Positions 8,441-16,530 of a DNA stretch of 64,000 bases are shown here, piece by piece. This DNA comes from Burkholderia anthina (lineage in GTDB: Bacteria > Pseudomonadota > Gammaproteobacteria > Burkholderiales > Burkholderiaceae). The notes under the pieces are model-generated. The model had not been told where the DNA came from. It ran no database searches and saw nothing but the letters and a program-made list of their open reading frames with translations. The first letter of the stretch is position 1. Each line of letters opens with the position of its first letter. Made by a program: the position numbers and the translations under genes. Location of the stretch: positions 50,172 through 114,171 of the forward strand of contig NZ_CABVLY010000026.1 of assembly GCF_902498995.1 (NCBI RefSeq), read 5' to 3'.

Positions 8441-11400
8441 TTACTGGCAAGCTTCGCACTCGTCGAAGCCCGGATCGCCCGGACGCATCGTGCACACCGG
8501 ACCGTCCGCTTCGACCGGCGCGAGCGCCGGTGCCGCATTGACCGCACCCGACGATGCATCGCCGCCTGCCGCACCGAAGCCGCCTGCTGCGCCTTGCGCG
8601 CCGCCGCTGCTCGAACCGCCGCTGCCCGCACCGCCCGTCGGCACCGCGTTCAGCGCGCCGTGTGCGACCGTCGACTTCTCGACGTGCGTCGCCGCCATCG
8701 TGCGGAGGTAGTAGGTCGTCTTCAGACCGCGCAGCCATGCGAGCTTGTAGGTCTCGTCGAGCTTCTTGCCCGACGCGCCGCCCATGTAGATGTTCAGCGA
8801 CTGCGCCTGGTCGATCCACTTCTGGCGACGCGATGCCGCTTCGACCAGCCACGTCGGATCGACTTCGAACGCGGTCGCGTAGATCGCACGCAGGTCGGCC
8901 GGAATGCGGTCGATGCGCGACAGCATGCCGTCGAAGTACTTCAGGTCGGCGACCATCACTTCGTCCCACAGGCCGCGTTCCTTCAGGTCGCGAACGAGGT
9001 ACTCGTTCACCACCGTGAACTCGCCCGACAGGTTCGACTTCACGTACAGGTTCTGGAAGGTCGGCTCGATGCATGCCGACACGCCGATGATGTTCGAGAT
9101 CGTCGCCGTCGGCGCGATCGCGACGCAGTTCGAGTTGCGCATGCCGTACGAGGCGATCCGCGAACGCAGCGTCGTCCAGTCGAGCGACTCGGACGTGTCG
9201 ACCTCGACGTAGCCGCCGCGCGCTTCCGTCAGCAGCTTCAGCGTGTCCTGCGGGAGGATGCCGCGATCCCACAGCGAGCCGCGGTAGCTCGAGTAGCGGC
9301 CGCGCTCCTCGGCCAGCTCGGTCGACGCGTAGTACGCGTAGTAGCAGACCGCTTCCATCGAACGATCGGCGAACTCGACCGCCGCGTCCGACGCGTACGG
9401 CGTGCGCAGCAGGTGCAGGCAGTCCTGGAAGCCCATGATGCCCATGCCGACCGGGCGGTGCTTCAGGTTCGAGTTACGCGCCTTCGGCACCGCGTAGTAG
9501 TTGATGTCGATCACGTTGTCGAGCATGCGCATCGCGACGCTGATCGTGCGCTTCAGCTTGTCGTGGTCGAGCGCGTAGCTGCCGTCGGCCTGCTTCACCA
9601 GGTGGGCGACGAGGTTCACGGAACCGAGGTTGCACACCGCGATTTCGGTGTCGCTCGTGTTCAGCGTGATTTCCGTGCACAGGTTCGACGAGTGGACGAC
9701 GCCGACGTGCTGCTGCGGCGAGCGGATGTTGCACGGATCCTTGAACGTGATCCACGGGTGGCCCGTTTCGAACAGCATGCCGAGCATCTTGCGCCAGAGC
9801 TGCTGCGCCGGGATCTTCTTGAACAGCTTGATCTCGCCGCGCGCGACCTTGTCTTCGTAAGCCGTGTAAGCCGCCTCGAACGCCGTGCCGAACTTGTCGT
9901 GCAGATCCGGGCAGGTCGACGGCGAGAACAGCGTCCAGTCCGTGCCTTCCATCACGCGCTTCATGAACAGGTCGGGAATCCAGTTCGCCGTGTTCATGTC
10001 GTGCGTGCGGCGGCGATCGTCGCCGGTGTTCTTGCGCAGCTCGAGGAACTCCTCGATGTCCAGGTGCCACGATTCGAGGTACGCGCACACCGCGCCCTTG
10101 CGCTTGCCGCCCTGGTTGACCGCGACGGCCGTGTCGTTGACGACTTTCAGGAACGGCACCACGCCTTGCGACTTGCCGTTCGTGCCCTTGATATGCGAGC
10201 CGAGTGCGCGCACGCGCGTCCAGTCGTTGCCGAGACCGCCGGCGAACTTCGACAGCAGCGCGTTTTCCTTCAGCGCTTCATAGATGCCGTCGAGATCGTC
10301 CGCGACCGTCGTCAGGTAGCACGACGACAGCTGCGAGCGGTGCGTGCCCGAGTTGAACAGCGTCGGCGTCGAGCTCATGAAGTCGAAGCTCGACAGCACG
10401 TTGTAGAACTCGATCGCGCGCGTTTCGCGGTCGATCTCGTTCAGCGACAGGCCCATCGCGACGCGCATGAAGAATGCCTGCGGCATTTCGATGCGGGTGC
10501 CGTCGACGTGCAGGAAGTAGCGGTCGTACAGCGTTTGCAGGCCGAGGTAGCCGAACTGCAGGTCGCGGTTCGCGTCGAGCGCTTCGCCCAGACGCTTCAG
10601 GTCGAACTGCAGCAGCTTGTCGTCGAGCAGGCCGGCGTCGACGCCGCGCTTCAGGAACTGCGGGAAGTATTCCGCGTAGCGGGCCGACATCTCGGCCTGC
10701 ACGACTTCTTCGCCGAGGATCTCGCGACGGATCGTGTGCAGCAGGATGCGGGCCGTGACCTGGCTGTACGCCGGATCCTTTTCGATCATCGTGCGCGCAG
10801 CGAGGATCGCCGAGTCGTAGACCTGGCTCATCGGCACGCCGTCGTACAGGTTCTTCACCGTCTCCGCGACGATCGGGTCAGGGTTAACCGCAGCGCCGAG
10901 ACCGTCGCATGCCGACACGATCAGCGCGCGCAGTGCGTTCAGGTCGAGCGGGCGCGTGACGCCGTTGTCGACGACGTTGATGCCGGTGCTCGACTCGCCG
11001 CCGACTGCCGCTGCTTCCTCGCCCGCATGCTGGCGCTCGAGGTGACGCTTCTCGCGATACAGCACGTACGCACGCGCGACGTTGTGCTCGCCGCCGCGCA
11101 TCAGCGCGAGTTCGACCTGATCCTGGATGTCTTCGATATGGAACGTACCGCCGTTCGGACGGCTGCGCACGAGCGCGCGCACGACGTTGTGCGTCAGCTG
11201 CTCGACGAGTTCGCGCACGCGTGCCGATGCCGCGCCCTGCCCGCCATTGACGGCCAGGAAAGCCTTGGTCACCGCGATCGCGATCTTCGAAGGCTCGAAC
11301 GACACCACGCTGCCGTTGCGGCGGATCACCTTGTAGTCGGCGAACGTGGCTTGCGGCGCGAGGCCCTGCGCGCCCTGTTCGGTCCCGCCGAGCGGACGGC

Positions 11401-11446
11401 TCGAGGCGCTCTCGTACTGGGACGTCGCGTTGTCGGTGGTTTGCAT
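8441..11446 (-). CDS. nrdA: Class Ia ribonucleotide reductase, alpha (catalytic) subunit
   Basis: 1001 residues, reducing ribonucleoside diphosphates to deoxy forms. An N-terminal ATP-cone (about residues 37-135; VIRRNGSVVSFEPSKIA) gives overall allosteric control. The active site shows NLCTEI (catalytic Cys and Glu) and the partner Cys in EIAVCNLGSVNL; the radical-relay Tyr pair is in GLKTTYYLRTM. The C-terminus has a redox Cys pair (CEAC) on a tail of about 65 residues rich in Gly/Ser/Ala, longer than in E. coli and likely a swinging arm. I start at the ATG at 11446, 7 nt after AGGAGC; a TTG two codons upstream is possible but worse placed. Confidence 0.97.
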   Translation of the reverse strand: MQTTDNATSQYESASSRPLGGTEQGAQGLAPQATFADYKVIRRNGSVVSFEPSKIAIAVTKAFLAVNGGQGAASARVRELVEQLTHNVVRALVRSRPNGGTFHIEDIQDQVELALMRGGEHNVARAYVLYREKRHLERQHAGEEAAAVGGESSTGINVVDNGVTRPLDLNALRALIVSACDGLGAAVNPDPIVAETVKNLYDGVPMSQVYDSAILAARTMIEKDPAYSQVTARILLHTIRREILGEEVVQAEMSARYAEYFPQFLKRGVDAGLLDDKLLQFDLKRLGEALDANRDLQFGYLGLQTLYDRYFLHVDGTRIEMPQAFFMRVAMGLSLNEIDRETRAIEFYNVLSSFDFMSSTPTLFNSGTHRSQLSSCYLTTVADDLDGIYEALKENALLSKFAGGLGNDWTRVRALGSHIKGTNGKSQGVVPFLKVVNDTAVAVNQGGKRKGAVCAYLESWHLDIEEFLELRKNTGDDRRRTHDMNTANWIPDLFMKRVMEGTDWTLFSPSTCPDLHDKFGTAFEAAYTAYEDKVARGEIKLFKKIPAQQLWRKMLGMLFETGHPWITFKDPCNIRSPQQHVGVVHSSNLCTEITLNTSDTEIAVCNLGSVNLVAHLVKQADGSYALDHDKLKRTISVAMRMLDNVIDINYYAVPKARNSNLKHRPVGMGIMGFQDCLHLLRTPYASDAAVEFADRSMEAVCYYAYYASTELAEERGRYSSYRGSLWDRGILPQDTLKLLTEARGGYVEVDTSESLDWTTLRSRIASYGMRNSNCVAIAPTATISNIIGVSACIEPTFQNLYVKSNLSGEFTVVNEYLVRDLKERGLWDEVMVADLKYFDGMLSRIDRIPADLRAIYATAFEVDPTWLVEAASRRQKWIDQAQSLNIYMGGASGKKLDETYKLAWLRGLKTTYYLRTMAATHVEKSTVAHGALNAVPTGGAGSGGSSSGGAQGAAGGFGAAGGDASSGAVNAAPALAPVEADGPVCTMRPGDPGFDECEACQ

Positions 11447-11733
11447 ATGCAAAGCTCCTGGTGTTGGATGGTGCGGAGAGAACCGCGGATTAAAACGAAC
11501 GCTGCGCTATGCGGTGCGCAAGCGGTAAGAGGCGAGCGATACGTCGGGGAAACCGGTGCGGCCGATGCGCGACAACCGATCCGGTCGTGTGCTTCGTCAT
11601 GTATACCCTGCCCCGTCGAAGTTCGCTGCGCTTGATCGCGACGCCCGGACCGCCCGGCCTGATGCGCCGCCTGAGAACCCTGTCCGCCGGCGTTGCCCGC
11701 CGGCCGGTGCCGCTCGGATTTCCCCGGCGACAC

Positions 11734-11749
11734 ACACTATATCTAGTAC
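11734..11749 (-). promoter_or_regulatory. NrdR box 1
   Basis: ACACTATATCTAGTAC matches 13 of 16 positions of the palindromic NrdR consensus acaCwAtATaTwGtgt. It lies just downstream of the predicted nrdA start point. NrdR is the ATP/dATP-sensing repressor of ribonucleotide reductase genes. Confidence 0.8.
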
Positions 11750-11764
11750 AGAACTACTCAACCG

Positions 11765-11780
11765 GCACCAAGTATAGTGG
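11765..11780 (-). promoter_or_regulatory. NrdR box 2 overlapping the nrdA -10
   Basis: GCACCAAGTATAGTGG matches about 11 of 16 NrdR consensus positions. Its start is exactly 31 bp from that of box 1, the three-helical-turn spacing typical of paired NrdR sites. It covers the -10 hexamer of the predicted promoter, so binding would block RNA polymerase. Confidence 0.75.
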
Positions 11781-11798
11781 ACATTCGGAAGAGGTCAA
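11771..11798 (-). promoter_or_regulatory. nrdA: Predicted sigma70 promoter of nrdA
   Basis: On the minus strand TTGACC (11798-11793), a 16-bp spacer and TATACT (11776-11771). Transcription would start near 11763. It is the best promoter match between ampD and nrdA. Confidence 0.75.
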
Positions 11799-11908
11799 AA
11801 CAGAGAATTTGCGCGAAAGGTATTGACATCACCCCTGCCCCCCGGACGGGCAGACGTGACAAGGCATTGGTCGGAAAAAAAATTTTTGCCGACTCAAAAA
11901 CCCTGCGC

Positions 11909-12499
11909 TCAGTGCTGACGGAAAGGAAAGTATTCGGCGGAAAAGCCGGCATCGTCCGCGAAGCGTTGCCAATCGAAGTGCGGACCCGGGTCGGTCTTGC
12001 GGCCCGGCGCGATGTCGGAATGCCCGGCCACCGCGCCGACCGGGTAGCGCGCCGCAAGCGTGCGTGCGAGCACGCCGAGTGTCGCGTACTGCGCCGCGTC
12101 GAACGGCACGTCGTCCGCGCCTTCGAGCTCGATGCCGATCGAGAAATCGTTACAGCGCGGCCGGCCGAAGAACGCCGACGCGCCCGCATGCCACGCGCGC
12201 TCGTCGCACGACACGAACTGCACGAGTTCGCCGTCGCGGCGGATCAGGAAGTGCGCGGACACGCGCACGCCGCGCAGGTGACGCTGGTAATAGGGGTGCG
12301 CATCGCAATCGAGGCGATTCAGGAACAGCGCCTCGATCGCGTCGCCGCCGAACTCGCCGGGCGGCAGGCTGATGTTGTGCACGACGATGAGCGTCGGCAC
12401 CGCGCCCGCGGGCCGCGCCTCGAAATTCGGCGACGGCGCATGGCGCGCTTCGCGCACCCAGCCGTTCGCGTCGACCGACAGCAGCGGTGCGTCGCTCAT
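11909..12499 (-). CDS. ampD: 1,6-anhydro-N-acetylmuramyl-L-alanine amidase
   Basis: 196-residue cytoplasmic zinc amidase that removes the peptide from anhydro-muropeptides during peptidoglycan recycling; loss of AmpD often derepresses chromosomal beta-lactamases. Zinc ligands by alignment are His41, His160 and Asp170, with the catalytic glutamate in IGIELEG (Glu124). I start at 12499 (MSDAPLLSVDANGW); the longer open frame reads into the next gene. The ATG overlaps the stop of the upstream gene by 4 bp, implying translational coupling. Confidence 0.95.
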   Translation of the reverse strand: MSDAPLLSVDANGWVREARHAPSPNFEARPAGAVPTLIVVHNISLPPGEFGGDAIEALFLNRLDCDAHPYYQRHLRGVRVSAHFLIRRDGELVQFVSCDERAWHAGASAFFGRPRCNDFSIGIELEGADDVPFDAAQYATLGVLARTLAARYPVGAVAGHSDIAPGRKTDPGPHFDWQRFADDAGFSAEYFPFRQH

Positions 12500-12813
12500 C
12501 GTGCGTCGGAGCCGCTCGCGTGCGTGCGATGGCGCTGCGCGTGCTCGGTGCTGCAGAAATACTCGCCGTCCGACACGACGGCTTCGCCCTTCGGCGCATG
12601 CACGCCGCATTCGGCGCAGCGCACCATCGGTTCGGGCAGCGAGCGCGCATCGCCGTTCGGGCGTGCCGCACCGGCGCCGTCGTGACCGGGCGCGCCGTCG
12701 TAGCCGGCGCCGCGGCCGGTGCGCGCCTGCGCGTGCTCCTGGGCCTGGCGCAGCTTGCGTGCGATCCACGAACCCGCGAAGAAGAGAAGAATCAGGAGAA
12801 GAATCTGTCGCAT
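12496..12813 (-). CDS. Small PP0621-like membrane protein with a zinc-finger motif
   Basis: 105 residues. One N-terminal membrane span (about residues 2-18, ILLLILLFFAGSW), a hydrophilic Gly/Ala-rich linker, then Cys66-x2-Cys69 and Cys87-x3-His91, a likely treble-clef or MYND-like zinc site facing the cytoplasm. I start at 12813, where the membrane span begins; longer open frames add Arg-rich sequence. Homologues of this layout commonly sit beside ampD and the CcsA-like gene in betaproteobacteria. The function is unknown. It overlaps ampD by 4 bp and lies 13 bp after the CcsA-like gene. Confidence 0.82.
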   Translation of the reverse strand: MRQILLLILLFFAGSWIARKLRQAQEHAQARTGRGAGYDGAPGHDGAGAARPNGDARSLPEPMVRCAECGVHAPKGEAVVSDGEYFCSTEHAQRHRTHASGSDAR

Positions 12814-12826
12814 CGGAAACCTGCGT

Positions 12827-13720
12827 TCAAACCACGGAGCGGTGCAGCAGCACCTCGAAAACGAACCGGCTGCCGACATACGCGAGCAGCAGCGCGGCAA
12901 ACGACACGAGCACCCAGCGCGCGGCGCCGCGCCCGCGCCAGCCCGACGTCTTGCGCGCAACCAGCAGGCCGCCGAACATCAGCCACGACAACACTGCGAA
13001 CACGGTCTTGTGGTCGAGCCGCAGCGCGCGCGCATCGACCTGTTCGCTGAACAGGATCCCCGATGCAAGCGTCAGCGTGAGCAGCACGAAGCCCGCGCCG
13101 ATCAACCGGAACAGCAGCTTCTCGAGCGTGAGGAGCGGCGGCAGCGTTTCGAGCCAGCTCGCGATCCAGCCGGTCGAGCCGCCGCGTCCGCCGCTTCGCA
13201 GCGACTGCAGACGCCGCTCGACCATCAGCATCAGGATCGCGTGCAGTGCGGCGATCGCGAAAAGGCCGTATGCGATGTTCGCGATCAGGAAGTGCATCTT
13301 GAACAGCGGCGCTGCGGCATAAGGCAGCACCCGCACGCCGCCGAACACGAGCGGCAGCAGCGACGCGACGCACGCGAGCGGCAGCACGAGCAGGCGCAGG
13401 CTGTCGAGCGGGAAGAAAAAGCTCTCGATCCAGTAGATGCCGGCGCCGAGCCAGAACATCGCGGACAGCGCGAACGCGAAACCGAAGATCATCGCGTCGT
13501 TCGGGAAGATCGTCATGTGCAGCAGTACGCCGTGCGCGACGAGCGCGGCAAACAGCAGCGCGCGGCCGGCCCCGCTCATCCCCGACGCGGCGGACGCGGG
13601 GACCGGCACGGCCGGCACGCTCGCGACGAGCGGCGTCGCGCCCTGGCGGTGCGTGCGCCAGCCTGCGACGGCGAGGCCGCCGTACAGGAATGCGGTGAGG
13701 GCATACAGTACAATATCCAT
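12827..13720 (-). CDS. CcsA/HemX-like cytochrome c assembly membrane protein (YpjD type)
   Basis: 297 residues with about eight predicted membrane spans and the cytochrome c assembly domain (PF01578 type). Such proteins, related to haem-handling CcsA/HemX, are often encoded next to ffh; the exact role of this branch is unsettled. The start MDIVLYALTAFLYGG begins directly with a span. It is divergent from ffh across 89 bp that must hold both promoters, and it heads a probable three-gene unit with the zinc-finger protein and ampD. Confidence 0.86.
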   Translation of the reverse strand: MDIVLYALTAFLYGGLAVAGWRTHRQGATPLVASVPAVPVPASAASGMSGAGRALLFAALVAHGVLLHMTIFPNDAMIFGFAFALSAMFWLGAGIYWIESFFFPLDSLRLLVLPLACVASLLPLVFGGVRVLPYAAAPLFKMHFLIANIAYGLFAIAALHAILMLMVERRLQSLRSGGRGGSTGWIASWLETLPPLLTLEKLLFRLIGAGFVLLTLTLASGILFSEQVDARALRLDHKTVFAVLSWLMFGGLLVARKTSGWRGRGAARWVLVSFAALLLAYVGSRFVFEVLLHRSVV

Positions 13721-13809
13721 GTTCGAAGTTTACACTAGGCCCCCTTCCCGCGACGGCTCCCTTTGTCAGGTTCCATCGCGCCTTCGGGCCCCACTGTCCA
13801 TCGCTCCCC

Positions 13810-15177
13810 ATGCTCGACAATCTCACTCAACGGATGGCGCGCGTCGTCAAGACGCTGCGCGGCGAGGCCCGCCTTACCGAGGCGAACACCCAGGAGATGC
13901 TCCGCGAGGTGCGTCTCGCGCTGCTGGAGGCCGACGTCGCACTGCCCGTCGTCCGCGAATTCATCGCCAAGGTCAAGGAAAAGGCGCTCGGCGAGGAGGT
14001 GATCAGCAGCCTGTCGCCGGGCCAGGCGCTCGTCGGCGTGGTCCAGAAGGAGCTGACCGCGGTGATCGGCGGCGACTACGAAGGCAAGGCCGCCGAGCTG
14101 AACCTCGCGGTCACGCCGCCCGCCGTGATCCTGATGGCCGGCCTGCAGGGTGCCGGCAAGACCACGACCGTCGGCAAGCTCGCGAAGCTGCTGCGCGAGA
14201 AGTACAAGAAGAAGGTGCTGACGGTGTCGTGCGACGTGTATCGCCCGGCCGCGATCATGCAGTTGAAAACGGTGACCGAGCAGGTCGGCGCCGATTTCTT
14301 CCCGTCGACACCGGACCAGAAGCCCGTCGACATCGCGGTTGCCGCCGTCGACTGGGCGAAGCGCCACTACCATGACGTGCTGCTCGTCGACACGGCCGGC
14401 CGTCTCGGTATCGACGAGGCGATGATGCAGGAAATCGCCGCGCTGCACGGCACGCTGAAGCCGGCAGAAACGCTGTTCGTCGTCGACGCGATGCTCGGCC
14501 AAGACGCGGTCAACACCGCGAAGGCGTTCAGCGACACGCTACCGCTCACCGGCGTCGTGCTGACCAAGCTCGACGGCGATTCGCGCGGCGGTGCGGCGCT
14601 GTCGGTGCGTCACGTCACGGGCAAGCCGATCAAGTTCGTCGGCGTCGCCGAAAAGCTCGACGGCCTCGAGGTGTTCCACCCCGACCGGATGGCGAACCGG
14701 ATCCTCGGCATGGGCGACATCCTCGCGCTCGTCGAGGAAGCGCAGCGCGGCGTCGACGTACAGGCTGCGCAAAAGCTTGCCGACAAGGTGAAGAAAGGCG
14801 GCGACTTCGACCTGAACGATTTCCGCGCGCAGATCTCGCAGATGAAGAACATGGGCGGCCTGTCGTCGCTGATGGACAAGCTGCCCGCGCAGTTCCAGCA
14901 GGCGGCGGCCGGCGCCGACATGGGCCAGGCCGAGAAGTCGATCCGCCGGATGGAAGGGATCATCAGCTCGATGACGCCCGCCGAGCGCGCGAAACCCGAA
15001 ATCATCAAGGCGACGCGCAAGCGCCGCATTGCAGCCGGCGCGGGCGTGCCGGTGCAGGAAGTCAACCGGATGCTGAACCAGTACGATCAAATGCGTACGA
15101 TGATGAAGAAGCTGAAGGGCGGCAACATGCAGAAGATGATGCGCGGCCTGAAGGGCATGATGCCCGGCATGCGCTGA
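13810..15177 (+). CDS. ffh: Signal recognition particle protein Ffh
   Basis: 455-residue SRP54 GTPase that binds signal sequences and 4.5S RNA and delivers ribosomes to FtsY at the inner membrane. N domain (about 1-90), G domain with P-loop GLQGAGKTT at 111-119, DTAGRL and TKLDGDSRGG, and a Met-rich M domain ending MQKMMRGLKGMMPGMR. Length and ending are normal for betaproteobacteria. No 4.5S RNA gene is visible nearby. Confidence 0.98.
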   Translation: MLDNLTQRMARVVKTLRGEARLTEANTQEMLREVRLALLEADVALPVVREFIAKVKEKALGEEVISSLSPGQALVGVVQKELTAVIGGDYEGKAAELNLAVTPPAVILMAGLQGAGKTTTVGKLAKLLREKYKKKVLTVSCDVYRPAAIMQLKTVTEQVGADFFPSTPDQKPVDIAVAAVDWAKRHYHDVLLVDTAGRLGIDEAMMQEIAALHGTLKPAETLFVVDAMLGQDAVNTAKAFSDTLPLTGVVLTKLDGDSRGGAALSVRHVTGKPIKFVGVAEKLDGLEVFHPDRMANRILGMGDILALVEEAQRGVDVQAAQKLADKVKKGGDFDLNDFRAQISQMKNMGGLSSLMDKLPAQFQQAAAGADMGQAEKSIRRMEGIISSMTPAERAKPEIIKATRKRRIAAGAGVPVQEVNRMLNQYDQMRTMMKKLKGGNMQKMMRGLKGMMPGMR

Positions 15178-15271
15178 TTCCGTCCGTCGGCCGGCGCGCG
15201 GGTTTTTGCCGTAGCGCGCGCCGTCCGTTCTGCTTCATTCTTATTTGTATACCGACTGCCCGCCAGAACAC

Positions 15272-15823
15272 ATGAACCGCGAAGAAGCCCTCCACATTTT
15301 CGACCACTCCGAAGAGATCGTCTCGGCCGATGCCGTCAACGCCTCGATCTCCAAGATGGCCGACGCGATCCGCGCCGAGATCGGCGACGCGTTCCCGCTC
15401 GTTCTCTCGGTGATGGGCGGCGCCGCGGTGTTTACCGGGATGCTGCTGCCGCATCTCGATTTCCCGCTGGAATTCGACTACATCCACCTGACCCGCTACC
15501 GCAACACGACGCAGGGCAGCCCGGAGATGCACTGGCGCGTCGCGCCGCGCGAATCGGTGAAGGACCGGATCGTGCTCGTGCTCGACGACATCCTCGACGA
15601 AGGCGAAACGATGGCCGCGATCCGCGACCGCATCCTCGACATGGGCGCGAAGCGCTTCATGTCCGCCGTGCTGTGCGAGAAGACGCTCGCGAAGGCGAAG
15701 CCGCTGCACCCCGATTTCTGCGGCTTCTCGGTGCCGGACCGCTACGTGTTCGGCTGCGGGATGGACGCGAAGGGCTACTGGCGCAATCTGCCGACGATCC
15801 GTGCGCTGACCACGAACGTCTGA
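15272..15823 (+). CDS. Hypoxanthine-guanine phosphoribosyltransferase
   Basis: 183-residue type I phosphoribosyltransferase of purine salvage, converting hypoxanthine or guanine plus PRPP to IMP or GMP. The PRPP-binding signature VLVLDDILDEGETM is at 101-114, and the flexible-loop region with the YRN triad is near 76-80. I start at the ATG at 15272 (MNREEALHIFDHSEEIV); an upstream in-frame TTG at 15245 has no better site. Substrate preference is inferred from family resemblance. A bidirectional terminator follows. Confidence 0.9.
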   Translation: MNREEALHIFDHSEEIVSADAVNASISKMADAIRAEIGDAFPLVLSVMGGAAVFTGMLLPHLDFPLEFDYIHLTRYRNTTQGSPEMHWRVAPRESVKDRIVLVLDDILDEGETMAAIRDRILDMGAKRFMSAVLCEKTLAKAKPLHPDFCGFSVPDRYVFGCGMDAKGYWRNLPTIRALTTNV

Positions 15824-15848
15824 TCGCCCTGCCCCGACGATAAAAAAG

Positions 15849-15888
15849 CAAAAGCGGCGCACCGGTTTCCCGGCGCGCCGCTTTTTTT
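15849..15888. terminator. Bidirectional terminator between the phosphoribosyltransferase and marC-family genes
   Basis: AAAGCGGCGC (15851-15860) pairs with GCGCCGCTTT (15875-15884). T residues follow on the plus strand and an A-rich stretch precedes it, so it can end transcription from both converging genes. Confidence 0.93.
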
Positions 15889-15906
15889 CGGCCCGCGCGG
15901 CCGACG

Positions 15907-16509
15907 TTACAACTGGTGCACGAACGCCCGGATGCCGGCCAGCAGCATCTCGACCGAGATCGCGACGAGCACGAGGCCCATCAGCCGCTCGAACGCCGCG
16001 ACGGTCCGCTCGCCGAGCCATTGCTGGATCCGTTCGGCCAACACCAGCGTGATCGCACAGACGATCATCGTGACCGTCAGCGCGCCGACCCACTCGAGCA
16101 TCTTGCCCGGCGCCTGCGACGTCAGCAGCATTACCGTCGCGAGCGCCGACGGGCCGGCCAGCGCCGGAATCGCGAGCGGCACGATGAACGGTTCGCCGCC
16201 CGCGCGCGGATCGCTGCCGAGCGCGCCGTCCGGATGCGGGAAGATCATCCGCAGCGCAATCAGGAACAGCACGATCCCGCCGCCGAGCCGCAGCGACAGG
16301 TCGGTGAGGCTCATCATCCGCAGGAAGCGGTCGCCGACCACCATGAAGAACAGCAGGATCACGAACGCGATCCCCACTTCACGCAGGATCAGCTTCACGC
16401 GCCGCTCGCGCGGCACGTCCCGCATCGCCGTAATGAACAGCGGGATGTTACCGAGCGGATCCGTGATCAGCACGAGGAGCACGGTAGCCGACAGGAAGGT
16501 GTATTCCAC
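15907..16509 (-). CDS. MarC-family integral membrane protein
   Basis: 200 residues with six predicted membrane spans, opening with the MarC-family signature LLVLITDPLGNIPLF (about residues 12-26). Despite the name, MarC proteins have no proven role in multiple antibiotic resistance and no known substrate. It follows proS by 21 bp on the same strand, so it is probably co-transcribed. Confidence 0.93.
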   Translation of the reverse strand: MEYTFLSATVLLVLITDPLGNIPLFITAMRDVPRERRVKLILREVGIAFVILLFFMVVGDRFLRMMSLTDLSLRLGGGIVLFLIALRMIFPHPDGALGSDPRAGGEPFIVPLAIPALAGPSALATVMLLTSQAPGKMLEWVGALTVTMIVCAITLVLAERIQQWLGERTVAAFERLMGLVLVAISVEMLLAGIRAFVHQL

Positions 16510-16530
16510 CGTGTCCCCCGATTGCCGCGA

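Larger units (their letters stand above)
11447..11908 (-). promoter_or_regulatory. nrdA control region and long leader
   Basis: 462 bp between ampD and nrdA. It holds a sigma70-like promoter and two NrdR boxes (listed separately) and, from the predicted start near 11763, an untranslated leader of about 315 nt. The leader is GC-rich with small hairpins (for example CCGGC/GCCGG near 11690-11705) and I find no credible open frame in it. Between the promoter and ampD is AT-rich sequence including a run of eight A residues near 11876-11884. Confidence 0.7.

Noticed and set aside
8399..11635. 1078-codon plus-strand open frame opposite nrdA
   Set aside because: Antisense shadow produced by GC-rich third positions; composition is Arg/Val/Asp-rich without domains, while nrdA on the other strand has all catalytic motifs.
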